This document shows, in pieces, positions 51,444 through 60,915 of a DNA stretch of 61,317 nt. The DNA lies in NCBI GenBank assembly GCA_016899975.1, contig JACJJN010000020.1:1-61317 (forward strand), given 5' to 3'. The position numbers and the translations under genes were made by a program. Under the pieces are notes generated by a model, which was not told the origin of the DNA, made no database searches, and saw only the letters and a program-made list of their open reading frames with translations. The stretch comes from Lacrimispora saccharolytica. Lineage in GTDB: Bacteria; Bacillota; Clostridia; Lachnospirales; Lachnospiraceae. The first letter of the stretch is position 1, and each line of letters begins with the position of its first letter.

Positions 51444-53537
51444 ATGATGCGACAACTTTATGAAAAACTTCAGAAAGGGGGGAAGGCCAGGGCTGCCAGT
51501 GCAGGATGGATCCTGTACTGGGGAATCACCCTGGGCCTTCTTCTTTTTGAGAAAGAACGGATCATCGGGACGACGGAGGAAGAAAAGAGGATCTATCTGC
51601 CGGTTTTTGCCGTCCTGGTGATCCTGTGTTTTGGCGGATGGCTCCTGACGATGGCGCGTTTCGCCCGGATGCCTGAGAAAAAGAGAAAGCCGCGCCTTGT
51701 GAATATAAAGATGCTTCTGCCGGTTCTTCTGAACGCGGTATATCTCTTTTTTGAGATTGAGTATATCGGGAATACAGAATTTTTCCAGATGAAGTGGTAC
51801 TATATGCTTCTGAATGTGGCGGTGATCTTCCTGTTCTGTATTTTTCTTACAGGAATTTTTAATTCCCTGAAGCGGGCGATGATTTTTCTCAATATCTTTT
51901 ACTACTTGATGAGTCTTGTATTTTACTATGTCTATCTTTTCCGTGGAGAGGCTTTCCAGCTGATCGATCTGTACAGCATCGGAACGGCGATGGAGGTGGT
52001 GGGAGGCTATCAGTTTGAGATCACCCGTCAGATGGTGCTGATGCTGGTGGGGACACTGATCCTGTTGAGTCTCTGGAAACAGAGCGGGGACTGGGTGATC
52101 ATCCGGAAGGGAAGACTGCCCAAGATCCTTCTGCGGGTGATCACGGCGCTGCTGATCGGTGTATTTTATCTCCTTTATATGTATCTGAACTGGAATGCCC
52201 AGTTTGGTGTTATCAGTGATCTGTGGAATCCGGCAAAGACGTACCGCCAATACGGGACGACGGTGGGATTTATGGCGGTGGCAAAATACATGAGACTGAC
52301 GCCGCCGGAGGGATACTCGGTGTCGGAAGTGGAGCGGATCATTGAAAATTCGGAAGAAAAAAATGCAGGAGACGAAGAGGATTCCGGCATAAATTCCGAA
52401 GATCCGGAGCAGGAAGAGAAGGTTACGCCGGTGAATATCATTGCGGTCATGAATGAGTCCTGGTTTGATTACCGGACGATTGGAGATCCCCAGACCAGCG
52501 AAAGTTACATGCCGTTTCTGGATTCCCTCACGGACAATATCATCAAAGGCTATACGCTGACCTGTACGAAGGGCGGCGGAACGGCAAAGACAGAATATGA
52601 ATTTCTGACAGGAAATTCCTGCAAAAGATTTCCGGGTATGGTGCCCTATGTCAGCTACTTTACCCACAATCAGTATTCCCTTGTCACGACGCTGAAGGAT
52701 CAGGGATATCAGGCGATTGCCATGCATCCCAACAAGGCGACCAACTGGAAGCGGACGACGGCGTACCGTTTCCTGGATTTTGACGATTTTATCGCCATCG
52801 ACGAATTTCCATCTGATGCAGAACGTTACCGGAATATGGTCAGCGACAAGGCAAATTACGAGGAGATCATCCGGGTCTTTGAGGCAAAGGAAGAAGGCAC
52901 TCCGTTGTTTTTGTTTGATATTACCATGCAGAATCACAGCGGCTACACGAACCAGTATTTTCAGGCGGACGTCAACTGTGAAGGGTATGACAGTGATGAG
53001 GCGGATCAGTATTTCTCACTGCTGAAGCTGTCGGACCAGGCGATCGAATATCTGATCACTTACTTTGAGCAGGTGGAGGAGCCGACGATGATCGTGATGT
53101 TCGGAGATCATTCCCCGAAGCTTCCGGATGCATTCGAGACCTGGATCGCCGGCGCGCCTTACGACAGGCTGTCCATTGCGGAACAGGAGAAATTTTACGG
53201 AACGCCGTTTTTTATCTGGACCAACTATGAGATGGAGAGCCAGGAGAATGTGTGGACCAGCACCAATTTCCTCTCGACCTATATGCTGAGCCTTACCGGG
53301 CTGGAACTGACACCGTACAACGAATATCTGTTGGATCTGCAGGAAGAGATTCCCGCGCTGAACCACCTTGGCTATATGGACAGCGCCGGAAAATGGCACC
53401 GGTGGGAAAATGCGGATAACCGCACGCTGGAACTGGAGAGAGAATATGAATGTCTCCAGTACAATGAGCTGATGGACAGCAATAACCGCGTGGATGAATT
53501 TTTCCGCATCAAGGCGGAAGATGGAAACAGCGGGTAA
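51444..53537 (+). CDS. LTA synthase family protein (sulfatase-fold phosphoglycerol transferase)
   Basis: A 697-residue membrane enzyme. Five to six membrane helices occupy residues 18-250. An acidic linker (about 290-325) leads to an extracellular sulfatase-like domain: NIIAVMNESWFDY, the nucleophile Thr region GGGTAKTEYEFLTGN, MQNHSGY, and VMFGDHSPKLP. These match LtaS-type enzymes that move phosphoglycerol from phosphatidylglycerol to a surface polymer. Other outcomes, such as phosphoethanolamine transfer, are possible. A strong terminator follows. Confidence 0.88.
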   Translation: MMRQLYEKLQKGGKARAASAGWILYWGITLGLLLFEKERIIGTTEEEKRIYLPVFAVLVILCFGGWLLTMARFARMPEKKRKPRLVNIKMLLPVLLNAVYLFFEIEYIGNTEFFQMKWYYMLLNVAVIFLFCIFLTGIFNSLKRAMIFLNIFYYLMSLVFYYVYLFRGEAFQLIDLYSIGTAMEVVGGYQFEITRQMVLMLVGTLILLSLWKQSGDWVIIRKGRLPKILLRVITALLIGVFYLLYMYLNWNAQFGVISDLWNPAKTYRQYGTTVGFMAVAKYMRLTPPEGYSVSEVERIIENSEEKNAGDEEDSGINSEDPEQEEKVTPVNIIAVMNESWFDYRTIGDPQTSESYMPFLDSLTDNIIKGYTLTCTKGGGTAKTEYEFLTGNSCKRFPGMVPYVSYFTHNQYSLVTTLKDQGYQAIAMHPNKATNWKRTTAYRFLDFDDFIAIDEFPSDAERYRNMVSDKANYEEIIRVFEAKEEGTPLFLFDITMQNHSGYTNQYFQADVNCEGYDSDEADQYFSLLKLSDQAIEYLITYFEQVEEPTMIVMFGDHSPKLPDAFETWIAGAPYDRLSIAEQEKFYGTPFFIWTNYEMESQENVWTSTNFLSTYMLSLTGLELTPYNEYLLDLQEEIPALNHLGYMDSAGKWHRWENADNRTLELEREYECLQYNELMDSNNRVDEFFRIKAEDGNSG

Positions 53538-53583
53538 GAAGGTGTTCCGGAGAACAAAAAATAAGGAAAAGCAGAAAAAAGCA

Positions 53584-53635
53584 AGCCGTGGCTTTACCGT
53601 TTGGAGTAATCCATCCGGAAGGCCGCGGCTTTTTT
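53584..53635 (+). terminator. terminator of the LTA-synthase-like gene
   Basis: AGCCGTGGC / GCCGCGGCT stem followed by TTTTTTG. Confidence 0.85.
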
Positions 53636-53690
53636 GTGTCGGAAGGCAATTTTCAAACACGCTTTAACATGCCTTAGAAAGGAGGAGGAA

Positions 53691-53733
53691 TGTAAAATTT
53701 ATGTAAAATTATGTTAAGAATACGTATAAGATA
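53691..53733. promoter_or_regulatory. Pho-box-like array of about 11-bp direct repeats
   Basis: TGTAAAATTTA, TGTAAAATTA, TGTTAAGAATA and CGTATAAGATA begin at 53691, 53702, 53712 and 53723. The spacing is one helical turn, and the array abuts the -35 of the cotransporter promoter. This layout is typical of PhoB/PhoP binding sites. Confidence 0.6.
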
Positions 53734-53762
53734 TTGCAAAATCCGCGGTTTTTCGTTATAAA
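53734..53762 (+). promoter_or_regulatory. promoter of the Na/Pi cotransporter gene
   Basis: TTGCAA (53734-53739), a 17-base spacer and TATAAA (53757-53762), directly downstream of the repeat array. Confidence 0.65.
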
Positions 53763-53809
53763 AATAAAGGACATGTAAAATTTTGAAAAAAATGTGGAGG
53801 ATGAAGAAA

Positions 53810-55450
53810 GTGAAAATTACAGATTTTTTCAGTCTTCTTGGAGGTCTTGCCCTGTTCCTTTACGGAATGCAGATGATGAGCAACGGACTTGAGGCAGCCG
53901 CCGGAAACAAGATGAAACAGATCCTGGAAAAACTGACAGCCAACCGTTTTCTGGGTGTTCTGGTTGGTGCGGTCATCACTGCGGTGATCCAGTCATCATC
54001 AGCGACGACGGTCATGGTCGTCGGATTTGTTAATTCGGGGATGATGACCCTTCGCCAGGCAGTCTGGATCATCATGGGTGCCAATATCGGTACCACGATC
54101 ACAGGCCAGCTGATCGCGTTGGATGTCGGGGAGATCGCTCCTCTGATCGCATTCATTGGTGTGGCACTGATCGTATTTATTAAGAAACAAAAAGTACACC
54201 ATTACGGAATGATTGTAGCAGGACTCGGTATCCTTTTCATTGGTATGGAGTTGATGAGTTCATCCATGATGCCGCTGCGTGAGTCTGAGGCGTTCGCATC
54301 CATTATGACGAATTTTTCCAACCCGCTGCTGGGAATTCTTGCCGGTGCGGTATTTACCGCGATCATCCAGTCTTCCTCTGCGTCTGTAGGTATTCTTCAG
54401 GCGTTGGCTACCAGTGGACTGATCGGGCTGCCAAGCGCTGTCTATGTACTGTTCGGACAGAATATCGGTACCTGTATCACTGCGGTTCTGGCATCCATCG
54501 GAACAAACCGGAATGCAAAACGTACCACCATCATTCACCTGATGTTCAACCTGATCGGAACCACGATCTTTACGATTGTATGTATGACGACGCCGCTGAC
54601 CTCTCTGGTCGAAAGCTTTACACCGGGCAGAGTAGCTGCGCAGATTGCAAATATGCATACATTGTTTAACGTTGTGACAACCCTGATTCTGCTGCCGTTT
54701 GGAAATTACCTGGCAGTACTGGCAACCAAGATTCTGCCGGAGAAGAAAGAGGAACTGGGCGACGTGATGCATCTGGAATACATCCGTCCGATAGAAACGA
54801 AGCGGGAGCATCAGATTGGTAATTCCGCCATTGCCACCAACGGAATCCGCAGCGAGCTTTCCCGTATGATGGAAATGGCAAAAGAAAATGTCGATGCCAG
54901 CTTTCGTGCAGTCCGTTCCGGAAACGCAGATCTTCTTCCGGAAGTGGAAGAGAGAGAAGAGTACATTGATTATCTGAATAAGGAAATCTCCAAATATATT
55001 TCCAAAGTAATGGTCAATGAAACCAATCCGAAAGATTCCCAGTATATCAGCGTACTTTTCAAGGTGTGCGGAAATCTGGAGCGTATCGGAGACCATGCGA
55101 TGAATATCTGTGAATATACCAAAATGATGGAAGAACGTAAGATTTCTTTCTCGCCGGCAGTGGCAGGTGAAATCACAGAGATGCAGAAAGTCAGCAACGA
55201 GGCGATGGAAGTTCTTGAAAAGCTGGGTGAGTATCCGGAAGAAAGCATGAAGAAGATCGAAGCACTGGAGCAGCAGATGGACGATATGACAGAAAATTAT
55301 CGGAAAGCACAGATCGAAAGAATGCAGACCGGAAAATGTTCCGACGAAGCCTGCATCCTGTATTCTGAGATGCTGACCGACTTCGAACGAATCGGCGACC
55401 ACATCCTGAACATCGGTCAGGAGATTGGTCTTGGTAATGTAAGCGAATAA
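53810..55450 (+). CDS. Na/Pi cotransporter family protein with PhoU-like tail
   Basis: A 546-residue membrane protein that probably takes up phosphate with sodium. Two inverted repeats each carry a QSSSA motif (AVIQSSSATTVMVVGFVNSG and AIIQSSSASVGILQ). The C-terminal 200 residues are a PhoU-like helical domain with twin ERIGDHxxNI motifs. I choose the GTG at 53810, which lies 9 bases after GGAGG and gives the typical start KITDFFSLLGGLALFLYGM; other in-frame starts at 53783 and 53801 have poor spacing. The Pho-box-like array upstream predicts induction by phosphate starvation. Confidence 0.9.
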   Translation: MKITDFFSLLGGLALFLYGMQMMSNGLEAAAGNKMKQILEKLTANRFLGVLVGAVITAVIQSSSATTVMVVGFVNSGMMTLRQAVWIIMGANIGTTITGQLIALDVGEIAPLIAFIGVALIVFIKKQKVHHYGMIVAGLGILFIGMELMSSSMMPLRESEAFASIMTNFSNPLLGILAGAVFTAIIQSSSASVGILQALATSGLIGLPSAVYVLFGQNIGTCITAVLASIGTNRNAKRTTIIHLMFNLIGTTIFTIVCMTTPLTSLVESFTPGRVAAQIANMHTLFNVVTTLILLPFGNYLAVLATKILPEKKEELGDVMHLEYIRPIETKREHQIGNSAIATNGIRSELSRMMEMAKENVDASFRAVRSGNADLLPEVEEREEYIDYLNKEISKYISKVMVNETNPKDSQYISVLFKVCGNLERIGDHAMNICEYTKMMEERKISFSPAVAGEITEMQKVSNEAMEVLEKLGEYPEESMKKIEALEQQMDDMTENYRKAQIERMQTGKCSDEACILYSEMLTDFERIGDHILNIGQEIGLGNVSE

Positions 55451-55460
55451 AAGGCGGACG

Positions 55461-55721
55461 AAACCAGCCAGGCGCAGGTGGGATGCGTGGACGGCGGGCG
55501 GCTGGAAAGGCGCGGAAAATCTAAGTGTTCCAAAGTCCCTGCGGACGGGCACCGGAGCGATTCGATAGGAATTATTGATCAATTCCCATCTCAGCGCTCC
55601 TCAGTCTCAGTGCGAGAAGCACTTCGACTGACCCGTCCTTCGGGACTTTGGAACCCTAAGATTTTCTCGCGCCTTTCCAGATGCCCGCCGTCCACGCATC
55701 CCACCTGCGCCTGGCTGGTTT
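55461..55721. repeat. 260-bp inverted-repeat element with 88-base arms
   Basis: The left arm (55461-55549) and right arm (55632-55721) are inverted copies. The outer 39 bases match without a mismatch, and the remaining 50 with about eight differences. The centre holds smaller inverted repeats (GGAATT / AATTCC; GAGCG / CGCTC). It could be a miniature transposable element or a large structured RNA. A run of seven T follows at about 55727-55733. Confidence 0.75.
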
Positions 55722-55775
55722 CTGGCTTTTTTTACGCGGAAGGATAGAAGTGTTTTTGCTATTACAGGAGATCAG

Positions 55776-55846
55776 AAAAAATCCCTGCGCGGGCGGCATC
55801 CGCAGCCGCCCGCTATACACGGATGCCGCCCGCGCAGGGATTTTTT
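55776..55846. terminator. very strong bidirectional terminator-like hairpin
   Basis: A perfect 27-bp stem, 55776-55802 with 55820-55846, beginning AAAAAATCCCTGCGCGGGCG and ending in TTTTTT, with a 17-base loop. It probably ends transcription from the cotransporter gene. Confidence 0.85.
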
Positions 55847-55894
55847 CGTCCGCCTTACCACAAAGGAATAAACGATATTTTTCCCAAAAGGTTG

Positions 55895-55923
55895 TTGAAA
55901 GGCTTATTTTTCTATGATAGAAT
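55895..55923 (+). promoter_or_regulatory. promoter of the YbiT-like ABC-F gene
   Basis: TTGAAA (55895-55900), a 17-base spacer and TAGAAT (55918-55923). Confidence 0.55.
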
Positions 55924-55975
55924 GAAGAATTGTAAGCAATAATCGAACCAATAACAAGAATAAGAGGTATAAAAA

Positions 55976-57607
55976 ATGATTGCAGCCAACAACGTAACAC
56001 TGAGAGTCGGAAAGAAAGCTCTTTTCGAAGAAGTAAACATCAAATTTACTGAAGGAAACTGCTACGGCCTGATCGGTGCGAACGGAGCGGGAAAGTCTAC
56101 GTTCCTGAAGATTCTGTCCGGTCAGCTTGAGCCGACGAAAGGCGATGTAACCATTACTCCGGGACAGCGTCTTTCTTTCCTGGAGCAGGACCACTTCAAA
56201 TATGATGCGTATTCCGCGCTGGATACGGTAATTATGGGCAATGCCCGTCTGTATGAGATCATGAAGGAGAAGGAAGCTCTTTATGCCAAGGAGGATTTCA
56301 CCGATGAAGATGGCATCCGTGCCAGTGAGCTGGAGGGTGAATTTGCGGAGATGAACGGCTGGGAGGCGGAATCTGATGCGGAGCAGCTGCTCAATGGCCT
56401 TGGAATTGAGAGCGAATTCCATTATTCTCTGATGGGAGATCTGTCCGGAAGCCAGAAGGTCAAAGTGCTTCTTGCTCGCGCGCTGTTCGGAAATCCGGAT
56501 ATCCTGCTTCTCGATGAGCCCACCAACCACCTGGATCTGGATGCGATCGAGTGGCTGGAGGAGTTCCTGATCAATTTTGACAACACGGTAATCGTCGTTT
56601 CCCACGACCGTTATTTCCTGAACAAGGTTTGTACACAGATTGCCGATATCGATTACGGAAAGATTCAGCTGTACGCAGGAAATTACGACTTCTGGTTTGA
56701 GTCCAGCCAGCTGCTGGTAAAACAGATGAAGGAAGCCAATAAGAAAAAAGAAGAGAAGATCAAGGAACTGCAGGAATTTATTTCCCGTTTCAGTGCCAAC
56801 GCTTCCAAGAGTAAACAGGCGACCTCCAGAAAGCGTGCGCTGGAGAAAATCCAGCTGGATGAGATCAAACCGTCCAGCAGAAAGTATCCGTATATTGATT
56901 TCCGCCCGAACCGCGAGATCGGTAATGAGGTGCTTCAGGTAGAAGGTCTGTCCAAAACAGTAGACGGCGTGAAAATCCTGGACAACCTGACCTTTACGCT
57001 GGGACGTGAGGACAAGGTTGCGTTTGTGGGAAGCAACGAGCAGGCGGTTACAATGCTGTTCAAGATCCTGATGGGCGAGGAAGAGCCGGACGAGGGAACC
57101 TATAAATGGGGCGTTACCACCACGCAGGCATACTTCCCGAAGGACAATACCAAAGAGTTCGACAGCGATCTGACCATCGCTGACTGGCTGACCCAGTATT
57201 CGGAGATTAAGGATGTCACCTATGTACGTGGATTCCTGGGACGTATGCTGTTTGCCGGTGAGGATGGCGTGAAGCGTGTGCGTGTACTGTCCGGAGGTGA
57301 GAAAGTACGCTGTCTGCTTTCCAAGATGATGATCTCCGGCGCAAACATCCTGGTGCTGGACGAACCCACCAACCATCTGGATATGGAATCCATCACGGCG
57401 CTGAACAACGGGCTGATCAAATTCCCGGGTGTTCTGCTGTTCACCTGCCATGACCATCAGTTTGTGCAGACGACGGCAAACCGTATCATGGAGATTCTGC
57501 CAAACGGCGAGCTGATCGACAAGATCACAACGTATGATGAGTATCTTGCCAGCGATGTAATGGCGAGAAAGAGACACGTTTACAATATGACCGAGGAGGA
57601 CAACTGA
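55976..57607 (+). CDS. ABC-F family ATPase (YbiT-like, housekeeping type)
   Basis: A 543-residue soluble protein with two ATPase domains. Domain 1 is canonical: GANGAGKST, LSGSQKVKV and LLLDEPTNHLDLDA. The linker (about 240-305) is helical and basic. Domain 2 keeps LSGGEKVR and LVLDEPTNHLDMES, but its P-loop reads VGSNEQAVTMLF instead of GxNGxGKS/T, so the Lys is lost. YbiT-type ABC-F proteins act on translating ribosomes and are usually not resistance factors. A nucleotidyltransferase gene follows 2 bases after the stop. Confidence 0.9.
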   Translation: MIAANNVTLRVGKKALFEEVNIKFTEGNCYGLIGANGAGKSTFLKILSGQLEPTKGDVTITPGQRLSFLEQDHFKYDAYSALDTVIMGNARLYEIMKEKEALYAKEDFTDEDGIRASELEGEFAEMNGWEAESDAEQLLNGLGIESEFHYSLMGDLSGSQKVKVLLARALFGNPDILLLDEPTNHLDLDAIEWLEEFLINFDNTVIVVSHDRYFLNKVCTQIADIDYGKIQLYAGNYDFWFESSQLLVKQMKEANKKKEEKIKELQEFISRFSANASKSKQATSRKRALEKIQLDEIKPSSRKYPYIDFRPNREIGNEVLQVEGLSKTVDGVKILDNLTFTLGREDKVAFVGSNEQAVTMLFKILMGEEEPDEGTYKWGVTTTQAYFPKDNTKEFDSDLTIADWLTQYSEIKDVTYVRGFLGRMLFAGEDGVKRVRVLSGGEKVRCLLSKMMISGANILVLDEPTNHLDMESITALNNGLIKFPGVLLFTCHDHQFVQTTANRIMEILPNGELIDKITTYDEYLASDVMARKRHVYNMTEEDN

Positions 57608-57609
57608 TA

Positions 57610-58530
57610 ATGAGAAGACCAGCGTTGGTCATCATGGCTGCCGGAATGGGAAGCCGTTACGGCGGACTCAAGCAGCTGGATCCGGTGGATCCTGAAGGGC
57701 ACATTCTGATGGATTTTTCCATCTATGATGCGGTGCAGGCAGGATTTGAGGATATTATTTTTATTATCAAGAGAGAGACAGAAAAGGAATTTCGGAAAAA
57801 GATCGGCGACCGCATTGCGCGTCATGTGAGAGTGCATTATGTGTTTCAGGGGATTGATGACCTGCCGGAAGGATTTGAAGTCCCGGAAGGCAGGGTGAAG
57901 CCCTGGGGCACCGGTCACGCGGTTTTGAGCTGTATCTACCAGACAGAGGCGCCCATTGCGGTGATCAATGCCGATGACTATTATGGAAAACAGGCGTTTT
58001 CTCAGATTTACCAGTACCTGACCACCCATCAGGACGATGAAAAATACCGTTATATGATGGTGGGCTACGATTTGGAAAAAACGCTGACAGAGAACGGTTC
58101 TGTGTCCCGCGGAATCTGCTCGATGGATGAGAACGGTTTTCTGACCGGAATCTGTGAGCGGACGCACATTGAGAAACAGGGAGATCGGGCGGTGTATTCG
58201 GAGGATGGCGGGAAGACTTGTGTGGAACTGCCTCTGGATACGACAGTTTCCATGAATATGTGGGGCTTTTCCAACAGTATTCTGGACGAGCTGCAGGCGC
58301 GTTTTCCTGAATTCCTGGAGAAGGGGATCGCAAAAGATCCTCTGAAGTGCGAGTATTTCCTTCCTTCTGTGATCGCGGATCTTCTGCACGAAGAAAAAGC
58401 TACGGTTCAGGTGTGCAGATCCACGGATCAGTGGTATGGGGTAACCTATCGTGAGGATAAACCCGTGGTTGTGGAAGCGGTGCGCAGGATGAAACAGGAA
58501 GGGCTTTACCCGGAACAATTTCTGAACTAG
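57610..58530 (+). CDS. nucleotidyltransferase family protein (sugar-nucleotide pyrophosphorylase-like)
   Basis: A 306-residue Rossmann-like NTP transferase. The nucleotide loop AAGMGSRYGGLKQLD is at the N-terminus. Further marks are KPWGTGHAVL and the metal Asp in VINADDYYGK. It should couple an NTP to a sugar- or polyol-phosphate; the substrate is not clear and the protein is not a recognisable GalU or RmlA. Its ribosome site (GAGGAGG) lies in the last codons of the ABC-F gene, so the two are coupled. Confidence 0.85.
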   Translation: MRRPALVIMAAGMGSRYGGLKQLDPVDPEGHILMDFSIYDAVQAGFEDIIFIIKRETEKEFRKKIGDRIARHVRVHYVFQGIDDLPEGFEVPEGRVKPWGTGHAVLSCIYQTEAPIAVINADDYYGKQAFSQIYQYLTTHQDDEKYRYMMVGYDLEKTLTENGSVSRGICSMDENGFLTGICERTHIEKQGDRAVYSEDGGKTCVELPLDTTVSMNMWGFSNSILDELQARFPEFLEKGIAKDPLKCEYFLPSVIADLLHEEKATVQVCRSTDQWYGVTYREDKPVVVEAVRRMKQEGLYPEQFLN

Positions 58531-58586
58531 AGTATACAGTACATCAAATCATAAATACTTAGCCGTCAACTAAAAAAGGAGAAAAC

Positions 58587-60902
58587 ATGAGCAGAAAATC
58601 AACGGTCGCCGGGATTGCGATGATCCTGATGGTGCTGGCGACCATACCGCTTTTGGGGAGCGACAATGTTCCCTTTTTGAAATGGTGGATCATGATTCTG
58701 ATCATCGGAATCGGATTTTACCCGGTAACGGCATCTCTGTTCGCGGCCTATACGGATCGGGGATGGCTGTTCTCCAAGGTTTTCGGGGTTGCGGTGAGCG
58801 GGTTTGCCGTGTTTGCCCTGACCGTATGTAAGGTGACAAAATTTGTCAGTGTGACCTGTCTTGTGGTTACGCTGATCTGTTTTGTTGTCTGTTGGATCTA
58901 TGGATTTAAAAAAGTAAAAGTAGAGATGCCGGATATGGATCTGATCTTTGCGGAAGAAGCGCTGTTTCTGTTCGTCTTCCTGCTGTGGACCTATCTGGCG
59001 GGATTCCATCCGGAAGCCCACGGAACGGAAAAGTTCATGGACTATGGTTTTATGGAGGCAATAATGCGCAGCACCACGCTTCCGGCAAAAGATATCTGGT
59101 ACGGAACGGACGGAATCAACTATTATTACGGAGGACAGTATTACGCGGTCTTCCTGACGAAAATGTCCTTTACGGATGTGAAGCAGACCTACAACCTGAT
59201 GCGGACGCTGGTTGCGGCATTTGCCTTTGTGCTTCCGTTTTCCATCACCTATCAGATGCTCTGTGCACGGACTCTGCAGCGGCGCAGGAGAAAGAAATTG
59301 TCCCCGGTCATCGGAGGACTTCTGTCCGGCGCGGCGGTTTCCCTTGCCGGAAACATGCATTATGTGGTTTTCGGATGCATCGGAAAATGGCTGGGATGGG
59401 AAAGCGCGGCGGATTACTGGTTCCCGGATTCCACACGGTACATCGGTTATAATCCTGTAGTGGAAAACGATAAGACGATCCATGAGTTTCCGTCCTATTC
59501 GTTTGTGCTTGGTGACCTTCATGCCCATGTGGTCAATGTCATGTTCGTTCTGTTCGTCATAGGCGGCGTTTATGCCTATGTGCGGCGTGTACAGGAGGAG
59601 AAAGCCGGGGAGGGCAGATGGGATGCGAAGTCGATCCTGCTGCAGCCGCATCTGATCCTGCTGGCATTCTTTATTGGAATTTTCCACTGGACGAACTACT
59701 GGGATTTTGTCATTTACTTTGTTGTGGTGTGCTGCGGCGCCCTTTACGGTGCGCTGTACCGGTACAACTGCCGGGCAAAACAGGTAGTTTCCACGGTATT
59801 GATCCAGGCGGCGGAAGTTTTTGCGATCGGAACGATTGCGGCGCTGCCGTTTACCATCAGTTTTCAGACGATGGTGTCCGGTGTGGCGCTGGCGCAGAAC
59901 CATTCCATGCTGTATCAGCTGGTGATCCTTTGGGGACTGCCGACGGCTCTGGTCCTGCTGTTTCTGGCAGCCGTGTTCCTGACCTGGAAGCGGATCGAAG
60001 CGCCGATAGGTGCGGAAGCAGATGCCTCCGAGAAGCGGAGGGAAGATGCCTTTTCCCGGGAGATGACTGAGAAGGCGACGGATGAGGCGAAGCAGAAAGC
60101 TCTGGAGGCGGAACGAAAAGCGCTTCCGTTCCGGGAATTCTGGGCGAGAGCGCCGCTGAGCGATATTTTTGCCGGAGTGCTTGGAGTATGTGCCATCGGA
60201 CTGTTTGTGATTCCGGAGATCGTCTATGTGCGGGATATTTATGAGGAATACTATGCGCGTTCCAACACCATGTTCAAGCTTACTTATCAGGCGTTTATCC
60301 TGTTTGGAATCGTGATGGGTTATATTATCACCCGCTTCCTCACATGGAAGAAAGAACATATCATCAAGGCATTTGGAGCGGTCGGTCTGGTGTGCCTGCT
60401 CTGGACCTGCGGATACTTTGGAACCGCGGTGTATTCCTGGTTTGGGAATGTCCTGGATCCGTCGGAATACCGTGGGCTTGACGCGACGGCATACCTGGAA
60501 AATGTCTTTCCGGAGGACGCGGCTGCCATCCGGTGGCTGGATGAAAATATTGAGGGTCAGCCCATCGTTCTGGAAGCCAACGGTGACAGCTACAGTGATT
60601 ATGAGCGGGTGTCCGCGATGACGGGCCTGCCGACAGTGCTGGGCTGGTATGTGCACGAATGGCTGTGGCGGGGCGATACACAGGACCTGAATATGCGTTC
60701 GGCAGATGTGGAGCAGATCTATACCTCCACGGATGCAGCGGTTGTGGAAGAGCTGCTCAACCAATACCAGGTATCCTACATTTTTGTGGGCTCTAAGGAG
60801 CGGGAGAAATATCTGGCGCTGAATGAGTATGTACTTCAGCAGATGGGGCAGATTGTCTTTCAGGATGAAACGTCAGGGACCTATATTATAGAAGTAGAGT
60901 AA
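58587..60902 (+). CDS. DUF2298 family polytopic membrane protein
   Basis: A 771-residue protein with about 14 to 16 hydrophobic segments, recognised as the DUF2298 (YYY) family from FHPEAHGTEKFMDYGFMEA, INYYYGGQYY and the GDLHAHVVNVMF segment with GIFHWTNYWDF. The C-terminal soluble part (after about residue 640) resembles the extracytoplasmic domain of GT-C glycosyltransferases. A role as a polyprenyl-linked glycosyltransferase of the cell surface is inferred from topology. AAAAAGGAG precedes the start, and a strong terminator follows. Confidence 0.85.
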   Translation: MSRKSTVAGIAMILMVLATIPLLGSDNVPFLKWWIMILIIGIGFYPVTASLFAAYTDRGWLFSKVFGVAVSGFAVFALTVCKVTKFVSVTCLVVTLICFVVCWIYGFKKVKVEMPDMDLIFAEEALFLFVFLLWTYLAGFHPEAHGTEKFMDYGFMEAIMRSTTLPAKDIWYGTDGINYYYGGQYYAVFLTKMSFTDVKQTYNLMRTLVAAFAFVLPFSITYQMLCARTLQRRRRKKLSPVIGGLLSGAAVSLAGNMHYVVFGCIGKWLGWESAADYWFPDSTRYIGYNPVVENDKTIHEFPSYSFVLGDLHAHVVNVMFVLFVIGGVYAYVRRVQEEKAGEGRWDAKSILLQPHLILLAFFIGIFHWTNYWDFVIYFVVVCCGALYGALYRYNCRAKQVVSTVLIQAAEVFAIGTIAALPFTISFQTMVSGVALAQNHSMLYQLVILWGLPTALVLLFLAAVFLTWKRIEAPIGAEADASEKRREDAFSREMTEKATDEAKQKALEAERKALPFREFWARAPLSDIFAGVLGVCAIGLFVIPEIVYVRDIYEEYYARSNTMFKLTYQAFILFGIVMGYIITRFLTWKKEHIIKAFGAVGLVCLLWTCGYFGTAVYSWFGNVLDPSEYRGLDATAYLENVFPEDAAAIRWLDENIEGQPIVLEANGDSYSDYERVSAMTGLPTVLGWYVHEWLWRGDTQDLNMRSADVEQIYTSTDAAVVEELLNQYQVSYIFVGSKEREKYLALNEYVLQQMGQIVFQDETSGTYIIEVE

Positions 60903-60915
60903 CCGAGACAGCGAT

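Larger units (their letters stand above)
55451..55975. other. 525-base gene-free region with two large inverted repeats
   Basis: No protein gene is supported. The region contains a 260-bp inverted-repeat element (55461-55721), a perfect 27-bp terminator hairpin (55776-55846) and the promoter of the next gene (55895-55923). Confidence 0.7.

Noticed and set aside
50586-52937. 783-codon minus-strand frame opposite the DUF5662 and LTA-synthase-like genes
   Set aside because: The sense genes carry conserved catalytic motifs; the antisense product is His/Arg/Gln rich without domain structure.
53691-53785. CRISPR-like array suspected from repeated TGTAAAAT units
   Set aside because: The units are 10-11 bases with no spacers; the spacing fits a transcription factor array instead.
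55478-55917. Short frames inside the inverted-repeat element (for example one encoding AVHASHLRLAGF)
   Set aside because: They arise from both arms because of the repeat and have no ribosome sites; the element is better explained as non-coding.
58599-60764. 721-codon minus-strand frame opposite the DUF2298 gene
   Set aside because: Antisense of a transmembrane protein; composition is typical of reversed hydrophobic codons and there is no ribosome site.
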